Assembly (NCBI GenBank): GCA_038049695.1
Contig: CP142457.1
Span: forward strand, 59,702,501-59,766,500
DNA from: Cinnamomum chago
Taxonomy: Eukaryota > Streptophyta > Magnoliopsida > Laurales > Lauraceae
Direction of reading: 5' to 3'
Length of the DNA: 64,000 bases
Program-made: the position numbers and the translations under genes
Shown here: piece after piece, positions 29,403 through 42,067 of the stretch
Layout of the letters: the number at the start of each line of letters is the position of its first letter
How positions within the stretch are numbered: the stretch's first letter is position 1
The notes under the pieces: generated by a model
Databases searched by the model: none
What the model saw: only the letters and a program-made list of their open reading frames with translations
Told to the model about the DNA's origin: nothing

Positions 29403-30794
29403 TGATTAATTTTCACTTTTTATTGTAACTGTTTTAAGTAATTTTATTTTTGTGATTGATTCATGTTAGGTTGCCGAAGGTGCTCGAGTTAGAGGAGCTT
29501 CAAGGATTATAGGGATTGATATTAACCCAGGGAAATTTACAAAAGGTATATTTCTACAAAGGGTATTAATTGAAATTAAACAGTGGGAACGTACCTAGTA
29601 CGACTACAAAAAATGATATTAAAAATTTAACATAAATTATTTAGTTAATAGAATATCAAAAATTTAAAATCATGTATCCAATCTAATTTAACTCCTAAAC
29701 TAGTTGTTTAATTATCCTCAAAAATGTTAAAATAGTGAACTTGAATTGCTCCACATCCAACAATGTTCAATAATGGGCTTAATAGACTACAGGAGAATTG
29801 AAAAGTGTATGATTTTAACAAATTCACTTGTGAGCAAATTATTATAAATACAAGAAAATCAAGTTAAATAATTTTCTTAAATGTCATATTATGGGTTTTA
29901 TAATCGCATTATTCAGTAATTTAATTGTGAATTATAAATCCTATATTAATGCATATCCGGTAAGAATCCATATATGATAGGTATATTAAGACATGCATGT
30001 CAAGCCTATTGTTAGGCCCCGTCCCGAGTTAATTGAGATTAACTCTAATTGATTAAGAATTAAGCTAATTAACTATATTTAATTAAGCTAATGGTGGTTT
30101 ATAGCCAAATGGAATTGAATTACCCTAAAATGAATGATTTAGGCTTAATAAAATGATAATGAAATGTTAATGAAAGAGAATGAAGGAATTAAATGAGTTT
30201 TAAGTTCAAACAAGGAAATTGAGGAGCTTTTCGGCAATATGGATTTATATGTATTTTGTCGAATAAGGAAACTCTTGATACCAACACGTGTATCTCGACG
30301 AGCATGTTAACTTTCATAGAAGACTTGAAGTTGTTCGACGAGAAACGAATCAAATGGACCTTCAATTGACTCGAATTGTGATTAAAAGGAATTAATGGAC
30401 TTAGATGCAATTTGAAAGCTTATATAAGCTTAAATGAACTCAAAATGAGTTCATTCTCTCATCCCAGGAAACCCTAGGCACCTCTCCTTCTCCTTTTCTT
30501 CTATTTCTATCTCACACAAGCGTCAAGGTTGAAGTTTGGAGTGATTCAAGTGAAGAGATTCGTCCACTTCACCTTCATCTTCTTCTTCTTGAATTTTCTT
30601 GGAGGAAAGCCCCAAGTTGAGAAGTTTCCACTCAAATCCAAGCTAAACAAAGGGGTTTTTGTGGATTAATCTTCATTAGAGGCAAGTATATACATTTTCT
30701 ATTGATTTATGATGTTATAGGACTTATAAGAACTCAAGATCAGTTCAAATTCCAGGATTTTTCTTTAGAAATTCTGAAGCTCTGTATTGAAGTT

Positions 30795-31160
30795 CTGGGA
30801 GCAGTTCGGTCGGCCGACACCTGACCGAATTGCTGACCGAACCTATCTATGTTCATTTCTCAGTGTGGTTTAGCTTCTTGAAAGTTGACCGACACTTGAC
30901 CGACACCTGATCAAACCCACCTGATTGAAGTGTACAAAAGATTCAGCTGCTGGAAAGCTGACCGAGTGAGTTCGGCTAACCGACATTGTGATTTCGATCA
31001 GCCGAGGGCCGACCGACAGGTTGATCGAGTACTCCATGAGTTTCTGAACTGTAAGTTGGGGTCGACCGAGGAGTTAACTGGCCAAGTTCGGTCGACCGAG
31101 AGTTAACCGAGTGTAAATGTCGATCAACCGACAACGGACCGACAAGGTAACCGAACCTGA
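30795..31160. repeat. Degenerate CCGAC/TCGACCGA word cluster in solo LTR
   Basis: Words such as ggtcggccgacac, gaccgacac, cggtcgaccgag and accgacaagg recur irregularly on both strands over about 370 bp within the LTR. No fixed period is seen. Confidence 0.6.
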
Positions 31161-31732
31161 TCAAATTATTTGTAGTGGTGGGTTTTGGATTATTGCATGG
31201 ACTAAGGTCATTTATAGATACTCCTCATTTAGTTAAGACAAGTCAAGAGGCAAATTGAGACTAATCTGAATTGAAAGCCTAATCATTGAGGCTAGTATTA
31301 GTGATATCTAAACATTTATAAGTGTTAGCTAAGGTTATCTAATGCACAATTTAATTAAAGTAATGTCAACCACAGTAACACGTGCATTGATAGTGAGTGT
31401 TTCACTCATCTGTTTGATTTAAATGATTGTTTTAGAATTGGAATAAGATTGGTTATAGTGGCTAATTTGATTGAGTCATGAGTCTGGCACTACATAGTGG
31501 TTTCCCAAGCTCATAATTGAGCTATACTGAATTGACATTGAAATCACATTGAAATAATGGACGATCACTAAATGTGACACTGAATAAGGAATAGTTACTA
31601 AAGGTAACAACGAATGAATAATGCTACTGCAGTAGATGGATTTGGGGGCGTTCCGGAGCTCCGTGGTGATGCTAGTGGTCCTTGGCTCGGACAATGGTAA
31701 GTCCCACATTTTCCGATCATATCTGTAGGTAT

Positions 31733-31886
31733 TGATTGATGCCTTCCATTTGGAAGATGAATCATTCATTTGAGGGAAGATGGTGATTGATGCCTTATAT
31801 TTGGAAGATGAATCCTGCATTTGAGGAAAGATGGTGATTGATGCCTTCCATTTAAAAGATGAATCCTTCCTTTGAGGGAAGATGGT
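31733..31886 (+). repeat. Three tandem copies of a 51-bp unit in solo LTR
   Basis: Units start at 31733, 31784 and 31835. Each begins tgattgatgcctt and includes ggaagatgaatc...tttgagg.aagatgg, with few differences. Confidence 0.9.
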
Positions 31887-34356
31887 AAATTAAATTAAAT
31901 GAAATAATTCCTTTCTGAGGCTTGGGTCATAAATGGTGCGCCCTTCCGCCCTGTGCTAAAGAGGACATTGATTCCTTTCTCTTTAGGAAGATGTGAAACG
32001 AATGAATATGAACTAACTGACTGCTTCCTTTGGGAAGATACTAGATTGGTACGAAACCAAATGCTATTGTAGTTGCCAATTCAATTATTGTATTCACTTG
32101 TTTCTACTGTACAAGACACTGTTATAGAACTGATTGTCTAGAACTGTTAAATCAAATGATTGATAGATATGACATGTACTATCATAGATCTGTATATACA
32201 TTGTTGAACCGTCGTGTTCACGGTATTATCGATGATATTACAGGCCAGTTGCCCGTACTGGTCACGCAGAGACTGTACCACTAGTGGAGGAGACCCGTCC
32301 AATTCCTCTAGGAGGATTGATCGAATGAGCATGATTCAGAGTGCGAAATTGAATAGAATATTTGAAAAAGCTTTGATAAGCATTTTGTGTATTCGTTTTG
32401 AATGGTAGATAGATGTCACCTGCATTGTATTTAAATATGCAGTGGTTGACTTTGTATACATATATATGTTTCCGCACAATTGTACATTGACAGGTACGTA
32501 TGCAAGATCCCTTGTGGACTTCGTCTTAACTTCGGTTAATTCTTGGTTTATGGGAATAAGTATGATTGTCTTCGCGATCCGAGGTTTAGCCCTAATTGCT
32601 CTGATCTCGGGCTCGGGTCGTGACATCTATTATTTAGGCGATGTGGGATTTCTCAACACTCTCCCTCACATGCAAGCTCAACACAAGAATACCATGTAAG
32701 AATACATATACCAGCCCAAAAGCTTAGGCTAATAGTTGAAAGGCCCATATATGTATATTAAGACATGTCAAGCATATTACTTAGGCGATGTGGGATGTGA
32801 GCCTTCCCAACATATCCAGATGGGATTAATATATTTAGTATAGATTTTATAATGCATAAAATTGTGTCAATTAAAATCTAAGAAAATCCCATTGATAGGG
32901 CATGAAATCTATTTTGAGTGGATCGGATTTTCATTAAGTGAGTTGCATTGCGGGTTTTACTCCTTGATTTTACTTGAAGGAGGAGTAGATCACATATTGC
33001 ATATAGGTTCTTGTGTAAGTACATAGGAAGAGATAGAAGGAGAAAGAATTGAAATCCTATACTTCAAATGAAAATTATAATTAAATAACTTTGTTGACTT
33101 GTCTTTTGGATAAAAATAAATGAAGTAATCGGGTGGGGGTTTGGAAGCACCCGTTTAGTCTGCTTATAAAAATTCTAACTCAACTTTATAAATTTACATA
33201 AAAATCACCGGATGCCCCAAAAACCTATATGAAAATTTTGGATTTGTTCTAAATACCCAACTGCCCGTTTGGGCCCGCAACCCTTAAACAAAAATCCTAG
33301 ACCCGCCACCGGATAAAACGATATGGGTGTCGTTTGTCTACTATTTATTTGAGTTTTAATGTGTGTTCATTTTATGAATAGGAAAGGAGATGGGAGTCAC
33401 AGATTTCTTGAATCCGAACGAGTGTAAGAAACCAGTTCACGAGGTAACTGAATAACTTTGTCCTACCTTTGGAGTAAACATGCAAGGGAAGGTTTTAATC
33501 AAGACAGTAGTCACTGATGTCTTGCTAATGGTGCAGGAAATTTTGGAAATGACGAGTGGAGGTGTAGATTATAGCTTTGAGTGTGCAGGGAACCTGGACG
33601 TGCTTCGCGAGGCTTTCTTGTGCACCCATGACGTATGTACACTTTTTTATACCAATTCTTCCTTGACAAAGAATAGCACAAAAGAGAGAAAAATGACACT
33701 ACTCTTAATTTTATTTTTATGGTAAGTACTAGTTCATACACCACACATACTCTCTAAAGTCTCTCACTGCTACGGATTCATTCCTAATTATTTCTATGAA
33801 AGGGAGATGCCGCTGATCATAAAACCATGTAGTTAGGCGGCATATTGAGGGATTGGAAGTTGTTATTTTTAGTTTGTTTTCTCTATTTCTTTAGAAGACC
33901 ACGACTGATGATGGAACTTTAGAAGGCATGGCGTCGGCATAGATATTTTCTTCCACTTTCCATTCTGTAATATTTTTTCTGCAGAAAAAAGTTTCACAAA
34001 TCGTGAATGATTATGAATTTGTAGACTAAGATCAGTTCCCAATCCTCCCATGGGAAGAGATCAATCTTTATTCTATGTAATTAAACAGACTTCTAGATAT
34101 TGTTCTATGTAAAACTGTAATAGAAACTGGCTGTTGGCTAGGTGGTAAACATGGCATTAATACCATAATTAAAAAAATCTGGCGACGAATTGAATTTATC
34201 ATGATAATAATGGGATAAGGATTTTCAAGAAGATATGGGAGATTAGAAAATTAGCAGCGAGGGTTGTGACTGAGTTGTGACAACCATTTAAGTTTAGATC
34301 TAGCACAGCCACCCTCATACGCAAAACAAAACCACTTATGAACAGAGGTTCACTGT

Positions 34357-34450
34357 TGCCAATCTCAGCCTTGTCAAGATGGTTGGAACCTATGGTTTAG
34401 ACCATTCGGTCATGGGTTCGAGACATGGCACCGACAAACCAAAAAAAAAA
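34357..34450 (+). repeat. 94-bp mini-SINE with perfect 16-bp target duplication
   Basis: aacagaggttcactgt lies at 34341-34356 and 34451-34466. Between them is a short body with a box B-like catgggttcgagac and a 12-base A tail. It is within ADH copy B intron 8. Confidence 0.9.
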
Positions 34451-35938
34451 AACAGAGGTTCACTGTCCCAATCAGATTGGACCTTAGGTTGTTCAAGCCC
34501 AGCTTGTTAATTACGGTTTCTCTAACCAGATTCAGTCCATGAGCCAGCATGTTAGGCCTTAGCCCTGCATATTTGTACAATACGTTGTTACTGTCAGTGC
34601 CTGTTTGAATAAATGCATATGCTCTGTTTCCTCTGTATGCAGGGTCGGGGTGGGCCTTTAAACACTCGAAGCCCTTTTAGGTTCTAGTGGATGGAATTTA
34701 GAGAGCTGCCCTTACATACTTGGGTTTAGACCATATCATTAAATGGTATGCTTACATAATCGTTACATGTATATAGTGAGATGGGTATATGACATACATA
34801 TGGAAAAATGATCAGATCCACTGTACCTCAGAAAAAACCACAAGTCATGATCATATTGTAATCCAACGTAGGTACTGGCCTAGGCACTGGGTAATAGAGT
34901 ATTCGATGAGAAAGTTATCTTTTGTAATGGAGTCAAGATATTTCATTTCCAGAAATCACCATAAATTTGGTGATGCTAGCTCTTTAGTGGGGGCGAACTT
35001 AATAAAACGCGAACATTCAAAATGAATATCCCATTATGAATGGGCTTGTGTCACATTTTTTTTCTCAAATATGTGCTGGCCAACCATCCATATCCAGGCG
35101 CTCATACGCTCACATGCAAAAATGCGTGTGAGGGCCCACCTGGAACCCTTGCCCCACCTACTTGTATTGTGATGGAGGCTCGAATGATTATCTTAACCAC
35201 CTAATTAATGATTGATAAGTTTTTCTGTCTAAAATGAGTGTACCGTTGATTGAATAGTCAAATCCATTTGAATGAATGCCAAATCCCAGGATAAGTGACT
35301 GTCATGGTGGGTGTCCTTGCTTTATGGTCCACTCCGATGGATCATTATGTGGGCCCCATTATCTTATCTTATGGGCAAGTCGAGATGATGAGTGCATGAG
35401 TCGAGGAGGGTTTTCTCCTTACATATAATACAAATACTTCACATGGACCCAACTTAATTTGAGCGAACATTGGTAAGAGCCTGAACTAAAGTAATTTGAG
35501 AGGAAGGTGGGGAGAAGTAAATGTAGTTATTCAGGTTGAATGTGATAACTTGAGAGATGACAAAAGTGAAATTAAAGTAACTGCCAGCTAGGCAAATATA
35601 TTTTATTTACCCATCCCGTGCAATCTCCCCCAAACACCTCTTTCAGTAAAATATCCAACTGTGGGGCCCATTGCAACTCTACTTTATTTCACTCCACGAG
35701 AAACAAACAGGCCTGTTTGTTCCAGAAGGTAATGTGGGTGATTTTTTACACCATGTCACTTAGTTGTTTCCTGGTATTTAGTTATCCCTGTTTTATTCCA
35801 GAACTTTTGGAATTCCTATCCTCAGCGTTTAAATGCTCCTTGTTAAGTTGGGCTTCACTGAAAAGCATATATAGCCAAATTTTGTGTGATTTCGATAGCT
35901 AAAAGATCCGGACTTGGAACCATGTATGGCTTCACTTA

Positions 35939-37554
35939 GGGCTCGTTTGGCATCATTCCTATTCTGGAAATAGTTTCATGCTGAGCATGAGTTGTTCTAG
36001 AACATTCCCATTCTTAGAATGAATTTAGTAAAACTTGTTTGGTAACATTCTCTCAAAATTTGTTCTAAAGGAATAAAATTTGAGAACGTGTTTGGCAACG
36101 TTCTTGAAATATATTGTACTAATAATGGACAATACACTCATTCAAGATACATAAATTAAAAATAATAAATTAATTCCTAAAAAAAATATTCAATAATATA
36201 TATTTCACCCATTAACTTTGGACTAATTTAAATATAATCATTCAACTGAACATAAATCAGTCTCCTCATGCACAATAATGTGCAAATTAATTATTCTCTA
36301 CTCTTGCTGATGTTAGCATTCGAAGTGAGCTGGGAAAGACAAACACTGCTCTTTGTCTATTACCCTTATATTTAAAGTTGACAAGTGTCATGCCAGCATT
36401 ATCTACTGACGATTTCTCTACACTCAATTTCTCTACACCTAGTAAAGACTTGCAAAATAGTTAACTCACCCAAGCAATACAAAATATCTTCCCAATAAAT
36501 TAGTGTTTGTAGTGAAAGCTAGCTGTCAATAATGCCAATGAAGATCTATTTATGGAGGTGAAGTTAACTGGCCTCCATACGTCACGCATGCATGACAGCA
36601 ATGTCTGCCATTAAATTGTTGTGTCATAGAAGTTGCAATTTACACTTCTGAGGGAAGGGCTACATAGTATGGTCCGGCCCACCACACTACAATGCATTGA
36701 ACAACAGTCATTCAACATGGTTAGATTAATCATGACAGTCCACATTTTGGGTACGGTTCTAGTAATGAAAGAAGTGAAGGCAAGTGCTAGTCACATGACT
36801 ATTTACCCCTGGGCATTACATTTACCCTACAGGTGGGGGTGTGGAGAGTTGATAGTACACTGTTTGACACCCAACAACTAATATAAAAATTAGAGTATTG
36901 TACACTAATAAATGAAGAGCACATGTTGAGAAAGAGACATTCATTAAAAAAACACTAAAGAAAGTCTCCTATTTCAAGAGAAATTATTAAAAAAAATAAA
37001 AATGGAGGCATGCTTTTGCAACGTCAGTCATTGTGAAAGAAATAAAATAATATAAAAATGAATTCCATCACATCCATTGAAGAGAGTAATATTAAAAAAA
37101 TAGATGGTGAAACTCGTCATACAAGGAGCACAAAGACGGACGAGGGGAGGGGGGCTGCAGAGAAGCTGAAACGTGAGTTGCAGAGAAGGAAACTCGTCAA
37201 ACCGAGAAGGAGAAAAAAAAAAAAGAAGAAAACTACGCACCCGGTCAAAGCTACACTGAGAAGAAGTATTGCAGAGAAGAAGTGCAGATGCGTCGACGTT
37301 TTGGAGCAAGAGGATTTATATTACGATTGCTTGAAGTAGCGGGAGCGTTATGGGCGGCTTTCTGTTTCGCGCCCCATCATTCCGGAACAAAAAAAAACGA
37401 AATCCGATCGTTCCGATTTTTTTGTGCTAATGGCGCATATTTCTGCGAGAACTTTTCGGGGAAATAGGTCTTCCGTTGCAGCCAAACACTGTTCCGGCGG
37501 TTATTTTCTATGAGAATGCAGAAATAATCTCAGAGACTGATGCCAAACGAGCCC
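35939..37554. mobile_element. Non-autonomous PIF/Harbinger element, ADH copy B intron 8
   Basis: The ends are GGGCTCGTTTGGCATCA, 17 bp and perfectly inverted at both termini. They are flanked by TTA (35936-35938, 37555-37557), the Harbinger target preference. Length is 1616 bp. Open frames inside lack transposase motifs. The flanks align to intron 8 of ADH copy A (tcaaggtgatgag), where the insert is absent. Confidence 0.88.
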
Positions 37555-38140
37555 TTAGTAGCCATCTTTCAAGGTGATGAGATGGACAGCTGAAATTTAT
37601 ATCAGAAGTACTCCAACTGGCTAAGCTACTCTAAATGTTTTTCCCCTTTGAGACATCCAATCTGTGTTTTTAAACATGAAACTCGGATGTAACCCTTCTA
37701 GACGCTTCTGATTATACTATTTGTTGACAGGGCTGGGGTTTGACTGTAATTCTGGGAATCCATCCTTCCCCACGCATGCTTCCTTTCCATCCTATGGAGC
37801 TTTTTAATGGGAGGAGACTCGTGGGTTGCGTGTTTGGAGACTTCAAAGGGAAGACCCAATTGCCTGATTTTGCAGACAAATGCATTCATGGGGTCTGTAC
37901 TCTTTAGACTGCCTACCAGACCTGACCACACAATCTCTTTCCTTTCGCCAAATCCATTCTCTCTTTTATCACTTGCTTCTCTATTTCACCGAACTGAACT
38001 AATCCTATCTTTATGCTTCATTTATGGGTTTTGCAGGGTTTGAATTTGGATGGGTTCATCACACATGAGCTCCCATTCTCTGAGATTAACGAAGGGTTTC
38101 AGCTGCTGATCGATGGGAAATCGTTAAGATGTCTCTTGCA

Positions 38141-40344
38141 CAGAGACCCAGGATTCTCGTTTAGGTGGGGCTAAACTTTTACTAGAACTTTTCATATCAA
38201 CAATAACAAAAGAAAAAAATGCATTCCATGTAAATAGACGCAAAATATTTAACTATACCAACTTAATATATTTCTTGTTTGAAATGAAGACTATTCATTT
38301 CTCCAAAATTTACAGTATAAGAGAAGTACACTGAAAACAAAAAAGTCTCCCAAAAAATGAGGGCAAACCAATTATCCCCAAAAAGAAAGGGTTCACAACC
38401 TCCAAAAAATTCAATAAAAAAGCTCATTCCATTTCTACATACATTGCCAGTTTTTGTATGTCATTTTCATTCACTCCGTAGATGCAAAGAAAGTTTCAAC
38501 TTGTGTGTTGAATATTTCTATTGATCTGTCTCCATGTTTTCACTATACCGTCATCATTCTATATTTAATTTCAGCACCTCCGTTTGAATGCTTCCTGTGA
38601 TTCATTGAATTTTGTAGTTTATGTTGGCTGGTAGTTCAACTGACTCATTTAAGATAACCATAAAGCAAAACCTTAAAAAGGTTCATAGAGAGTGGTTAGA
38701 GACACACAGAGAAGGAATTCAAGAGCTCTGTTTCCATGGATCCAAGGCTCTTTGTTTGTGTTTGTGTCTTTATGCATTCCATCTCCCAATTTAACAGCTT
38801 TGCAGGTACTGCTATTCTTCTGTTACTAGCATCATGAGCCCATCATAATTCCATAATTATGAATAAATGAGGGTAATGAGTATTTGAGATAATGGGCTTG
38901 TTACAGTAGGAAGAAAATTCTTAAATTTCACTAGTTGGGCCATTTTTGGATGAGTTGAGATTAGCTAAGTGAGTCCAGTAGCTCAGTTGACTGGGCCGCA
39001 CGTTCGACTCGACAAACCTGTTAGTTGCCTATACAGACTTTTGGAAGGACTGATATGGGTTCCAATACCCATATATGACCCACTCCCATGAGGACCCTGG
39101 AACAGCTGCAGTCTTTTGTAAACCAAGGGAGTCTTTGAAATCCAGCTCAATGTTTCTCTGAGGTGGATAAGTATATTAAGTGTATGTAAATACATTACAG
39201 ATAGTTGTAACAAATGAGATAAAGATGGAAACAACCCAACAGAGTTGGTAATCAACTAGGTTGAGGTTGTTAGGGAAAGAATACAAAGTCAAACTTTTAC
39301 AATATTTGGGCCTAAATGTGGATGGGCCAGAGTGTTAGCTATCAATTTTCAAGGCAGTGGGCATCAAATCTCAGTGTGGCATTTTGTCAAACACCATATA
39401 CATATGCAGAGAAAAGTACATAAAAAATAAAAGGAAGAAAACAATAACAACAAACAACAAAGAAAAGCTAAAGGAGATATGGTAAATAGAGGAAGGATGC
39501 ATTAACTGAGAAGGAGATCAAAAGATGGGGGCCATGGGGCAGTGCCTATTTTCAAGCTGTCCCAAATGGGGAGCAGAAGAGATAACCTTAACCACTCATT
39601 GTCTCATTATCACATTATGACATACGTTTCAAATTGGCAAATAGCTATCTGGGTTCTACATTTAGACAATGGCTCCAAGTTATAGAAATTGGTTAGAAAC
39701 AGTCAAACAGAAACAAAAAGCTTCATTGGTTAACAGTTAACTAGCAAAAAAAAACCCTACATTTGTTGAGCCGGTTGAGGTCTATGAAATGAAAAGGTGA
39801 GAGAATATCAGAATAATACCCAACCTCATGCCATTAACCATACCAAAAAAAAAAAAATGCTCCATGAACGGACCCAACCCTTCCAATCAGAGAGAGAAGA
39901 TATTCTTCTCAAATGTCAATCAATCTTTTTTCATTTTTAATAGAAAAGAGGGCATTGAGAATCTGAGATCATCACTTCAAATGAAAAAAAGAAAACAGAA
40001 AACTAAAACATAAACTCAAACCCTAGCCAGAGAAGAAACTGCACAAACCCTAGCCAGAGAGGGAGAGGGAGAGAGAAGCTACAGAGAGAGGGAGAGAGAT
40101 TTACCTGAACCGTGGAGCCTCAGAGGAAGAGGGTTGGCCGGAAGAGCGAAAGCGGAAGAGGGAAGACCAGAAGAGGGAAGCAACTGCAAAGAGGATTCTG
40201 AGTTTTTTTCTTTTTTCATTCGTTTTCCCTTCATGACCTGGGGCGTGGATCTGTTTGATGTGGGGCGTGGGCCAAGGCCCAATACTATTTCAAAGAGAAA
40301 ATGGATTTTGACCTGGGGCGCCTTATACAGTGGGTCCGCCTCTG
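38141..40344. mobile_element. Non-autonomous hAT element in the last exon of ADH copy B
   Basis: A perfect 8-bp duplication ctcttgca lies at 38133-38140 and 40345-40352. The left end is CAGAGACCCAGGATTCTC and the right end in complement is CAGAGGCGGACCCACTGTAT. The left terminus appears to lack GCGG after CAGAG compared with the right, which may hinder excision. No transposase is recognised. A GA/purine-rich region (40030-40160) and gacctggggcg direct words near the right end are visible. The copy A locus has the uninterrupted site (tctcttacatctttaatg). Confidence 0.94.
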
Positions 40345-40359
40345 CTCTTGCATCTTTAA

Positions 40360-41223
40360 TGTAGGCTGAGACCATCCATTTATTATCATTGCCTTGTATA
40401 TCCCTGGGAAGAGTGCACTGTATAGTTGGTCAGTTAGGCTCTGTAATGGGCCCTCTAAGTTTATAAAAAAGACTCTGGATCTGTCGGATTTGTGATCTCT
40501 TGATGCTTAATTTATTATTTTTATTATTTGTTTTATTACAAGCCCAGGGTGTTGGACTTTGGACCCATTACAAACCCACCAACAGCGAGAGTAGACCCAA
40601 CACACTCCAAAGAAGGAACAACTGCACGCGCAGGGGGTGAAACAATCTTTTTTTGAAGCTTTCACATTTAAAAGAGGGAGAGTAAATTAGGGGGATACTT
40701 GCTTAAATCATTGGTTCAGTGTGCGGTGGAGAAGAAAATTCTTTTGATTTTCCATGCAATCCATTTTTTTTTATTGTTTGGCTTGACAATTTTCCATGTA
40801 CGAAGGGGCAAAATGCACTGTTTTTTTAGATAGATATAGGATTTCTCAAGGATTTCTCCTTTTAGCGGAAATGAGAATTTGCAGAGAGGGGAACCCTCTC
40901 TCTTGTACAAAAGCACCTCTATTAATGATGGTTAATCTTCTTCAAGCAAAGGTGCATCGACGACCAGATTTTATTTATTTTTTATTTTTTTATATTGGCC
41001 TACTGGCCCACTTCAAGGCCCAGAGATCGATTCTTGAACATGAGTATGATAACAATGTGTCAACATCACTCAACCATGAGTGTGTTGGTCATCAACCATG
41101 AGATTGGATGGAGACAATTATCAATATTAAATAGCTCCAAACTTTTATTTAAAAAGTAGAAAAACCACAAAGAAAATATAGAAAACATAAAGGATAATAG
41201 GCCTTATTAATATAATTTGCATA
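40360..41223. other. 3' region of ADH copy B and downstream spacer
   Basis: 40360-40720 aligns with the region after ADH copy A (gggccctctaagtt..., then ctttcacatttaaaagaggg), so the tandem duplication extends at least 350 bp past the stop. The single gcttaaat at 40701-40708 is the empty counterpart of the hAT target next to copy A. No gene is recognised after that. Confidence 0.6.
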
Positions 41224-41231
41224 GAAGCTAC

Positions 41232-41371
41232 CAGGGGCAGAACTAGGGGGCACTCGTAGGGGCATGGCCTCCCTAAATTGTAAAAAGTCCCTTTCGATAA
41301 ATTAGAATTTCAAGATTTTTTTTTTCAACAACCCTCCCATCCCACAATACCCATAACCTGGTTCACCCCTG
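41232..41371. mobile_element. hAT-type MITE, 140 bp
   Basis: The ends are CAGGGGCAGAACTAGG and, in complement, CAGGGGTGAACCAGG. The flanking octamers gaagctac (41224-41231) and acagctac (41372-41379) match at 6 of 8. It is non-coding. Confidence 0.7.
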
Positions 41372-41844
41372 ACAGCTACCCAAATACCTATATCCTGATT
41401 CCACTCCTAGAAGCTACAGTTTCATTTTTTCTTAAATGAAAAAGAATAAAAATCTTAAAATTGGGCTAAAAATCTCCTCCTATTTCACTCATTAGCTTGT
41501 TCTTTTTAATAACCTAGAGTTTCTCAAGGCCAGCTAAGTCCAAGAACTTTGGCTCTGAATTTGAAAGACACTTAATTATGGACAGTCGATAACTAATCTC
41601 CAGGAAATATATATGAAAACCTTCTTGTCCACCACATGCAGCGCGTAAAATTAATGATTTAAATATTTAATATCTGTAGCAAATGGTTCCCATAAGTTCA
41701 ATGCTTGCGTGCAACATCATATGCAGCGTACTACCATTAATTGTCGTTGTGTCCCACGTTTTGACTAAATGTTCTTCGACAGCAAATTATTAAATGAAAT
41801 GTGATCCAAATCTACCAAACGGAGAAACGCGTCCACAATGAAAT

Positions 41845-42009
41845 AACTCACACTTAAAGTGTTCGTGTGGTTAGGATGTCCAGTTTTAACCTAGAGGTCC
41901 TGCCTTTCAATCCTTAAGGCCTTATCCGGTACAAAGGGCTTGTGGGTGGTTCTATGTATCCGTGGATTTACCAATGATCTTCTAAAGGGGGGTCGGTGGG
42001 TTCCCATGT

Positions 42010-42057
<48 letters not shown>
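41845..42057 (+). repeat. SINE with 42-base poly(A) tail and 10-bp target duplication
   Basis: acaatgaaat lies at 41835-41844 and 42058-42067. The head has gtgtggttaggatgtcc and a box B-like gcctttcaatcc. The long uninterrupted A tail (about 42014-42055) suggests a relatively recent insertion. Confidence 0.85.
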
Positions 42058-42067
42058 ACAATGAAAT

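Larger units (their letters stand above)
30010..32625 (+). mobile_element. Solo LTR, 2.6 kb, probably Ty3/gypsy type
   Basis: It starts TGTTAGGCCCCGTCCCGAG and ends CTCGGGTCGTGACA. This TG...CA pair with a CCCCGTCCCGAG/CTCGGG...GACA terminus is common in large plant LTRs. The flanks cctat (30005-30009) and tctat (32626-32630) match at 4 of 5. No internal gag-pol or second LTR lies adjacent, which is expected after LTR-LTR recombination. It interrupts the TRIM-like LTR, whose halves join across it (aagcctat | tatttaggcg). It includes a transcribed-leader-like stretch near 30450-30680 and tandem repeats at 31733-31886. Confidence 0.75.
29959..32812 (-). mobile_element. TRIM-like mini LTR element in ADH copy B intron 6, split by a solo LTR
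   Basis: tatcc flanks it (29954-29958, 32813-32817). The minus-strand right LTR (32696-32812, 117 bp) is related to the 3' LTR at 28017: TGTTGGGAAGGCTCACATCC ... TTACA. An interior purine tract (ctctccctcac on the + strand) and a decayed primer site (TGGTATTCTTGTG) follow. The left LTR is shortened and is broken by the 2.6-kb insertion at 30010-32625. Without the insert the element is only about 240 bp. Confidence 0.75.

Noticed and set aside
37058-37339. Lys/Arg-rich open frame in the Harbinger element
   Set aside because: Driven by purine-rich repeats; no transposase or Myb-like motif.
38975-39060. tRNA-like box A (tagctcagttgactgg) inside the copy B hAT element
   Set aside because: No convincing box B at the right spacing and no A tail, so neither a tRNA gene nor a SINE was called.
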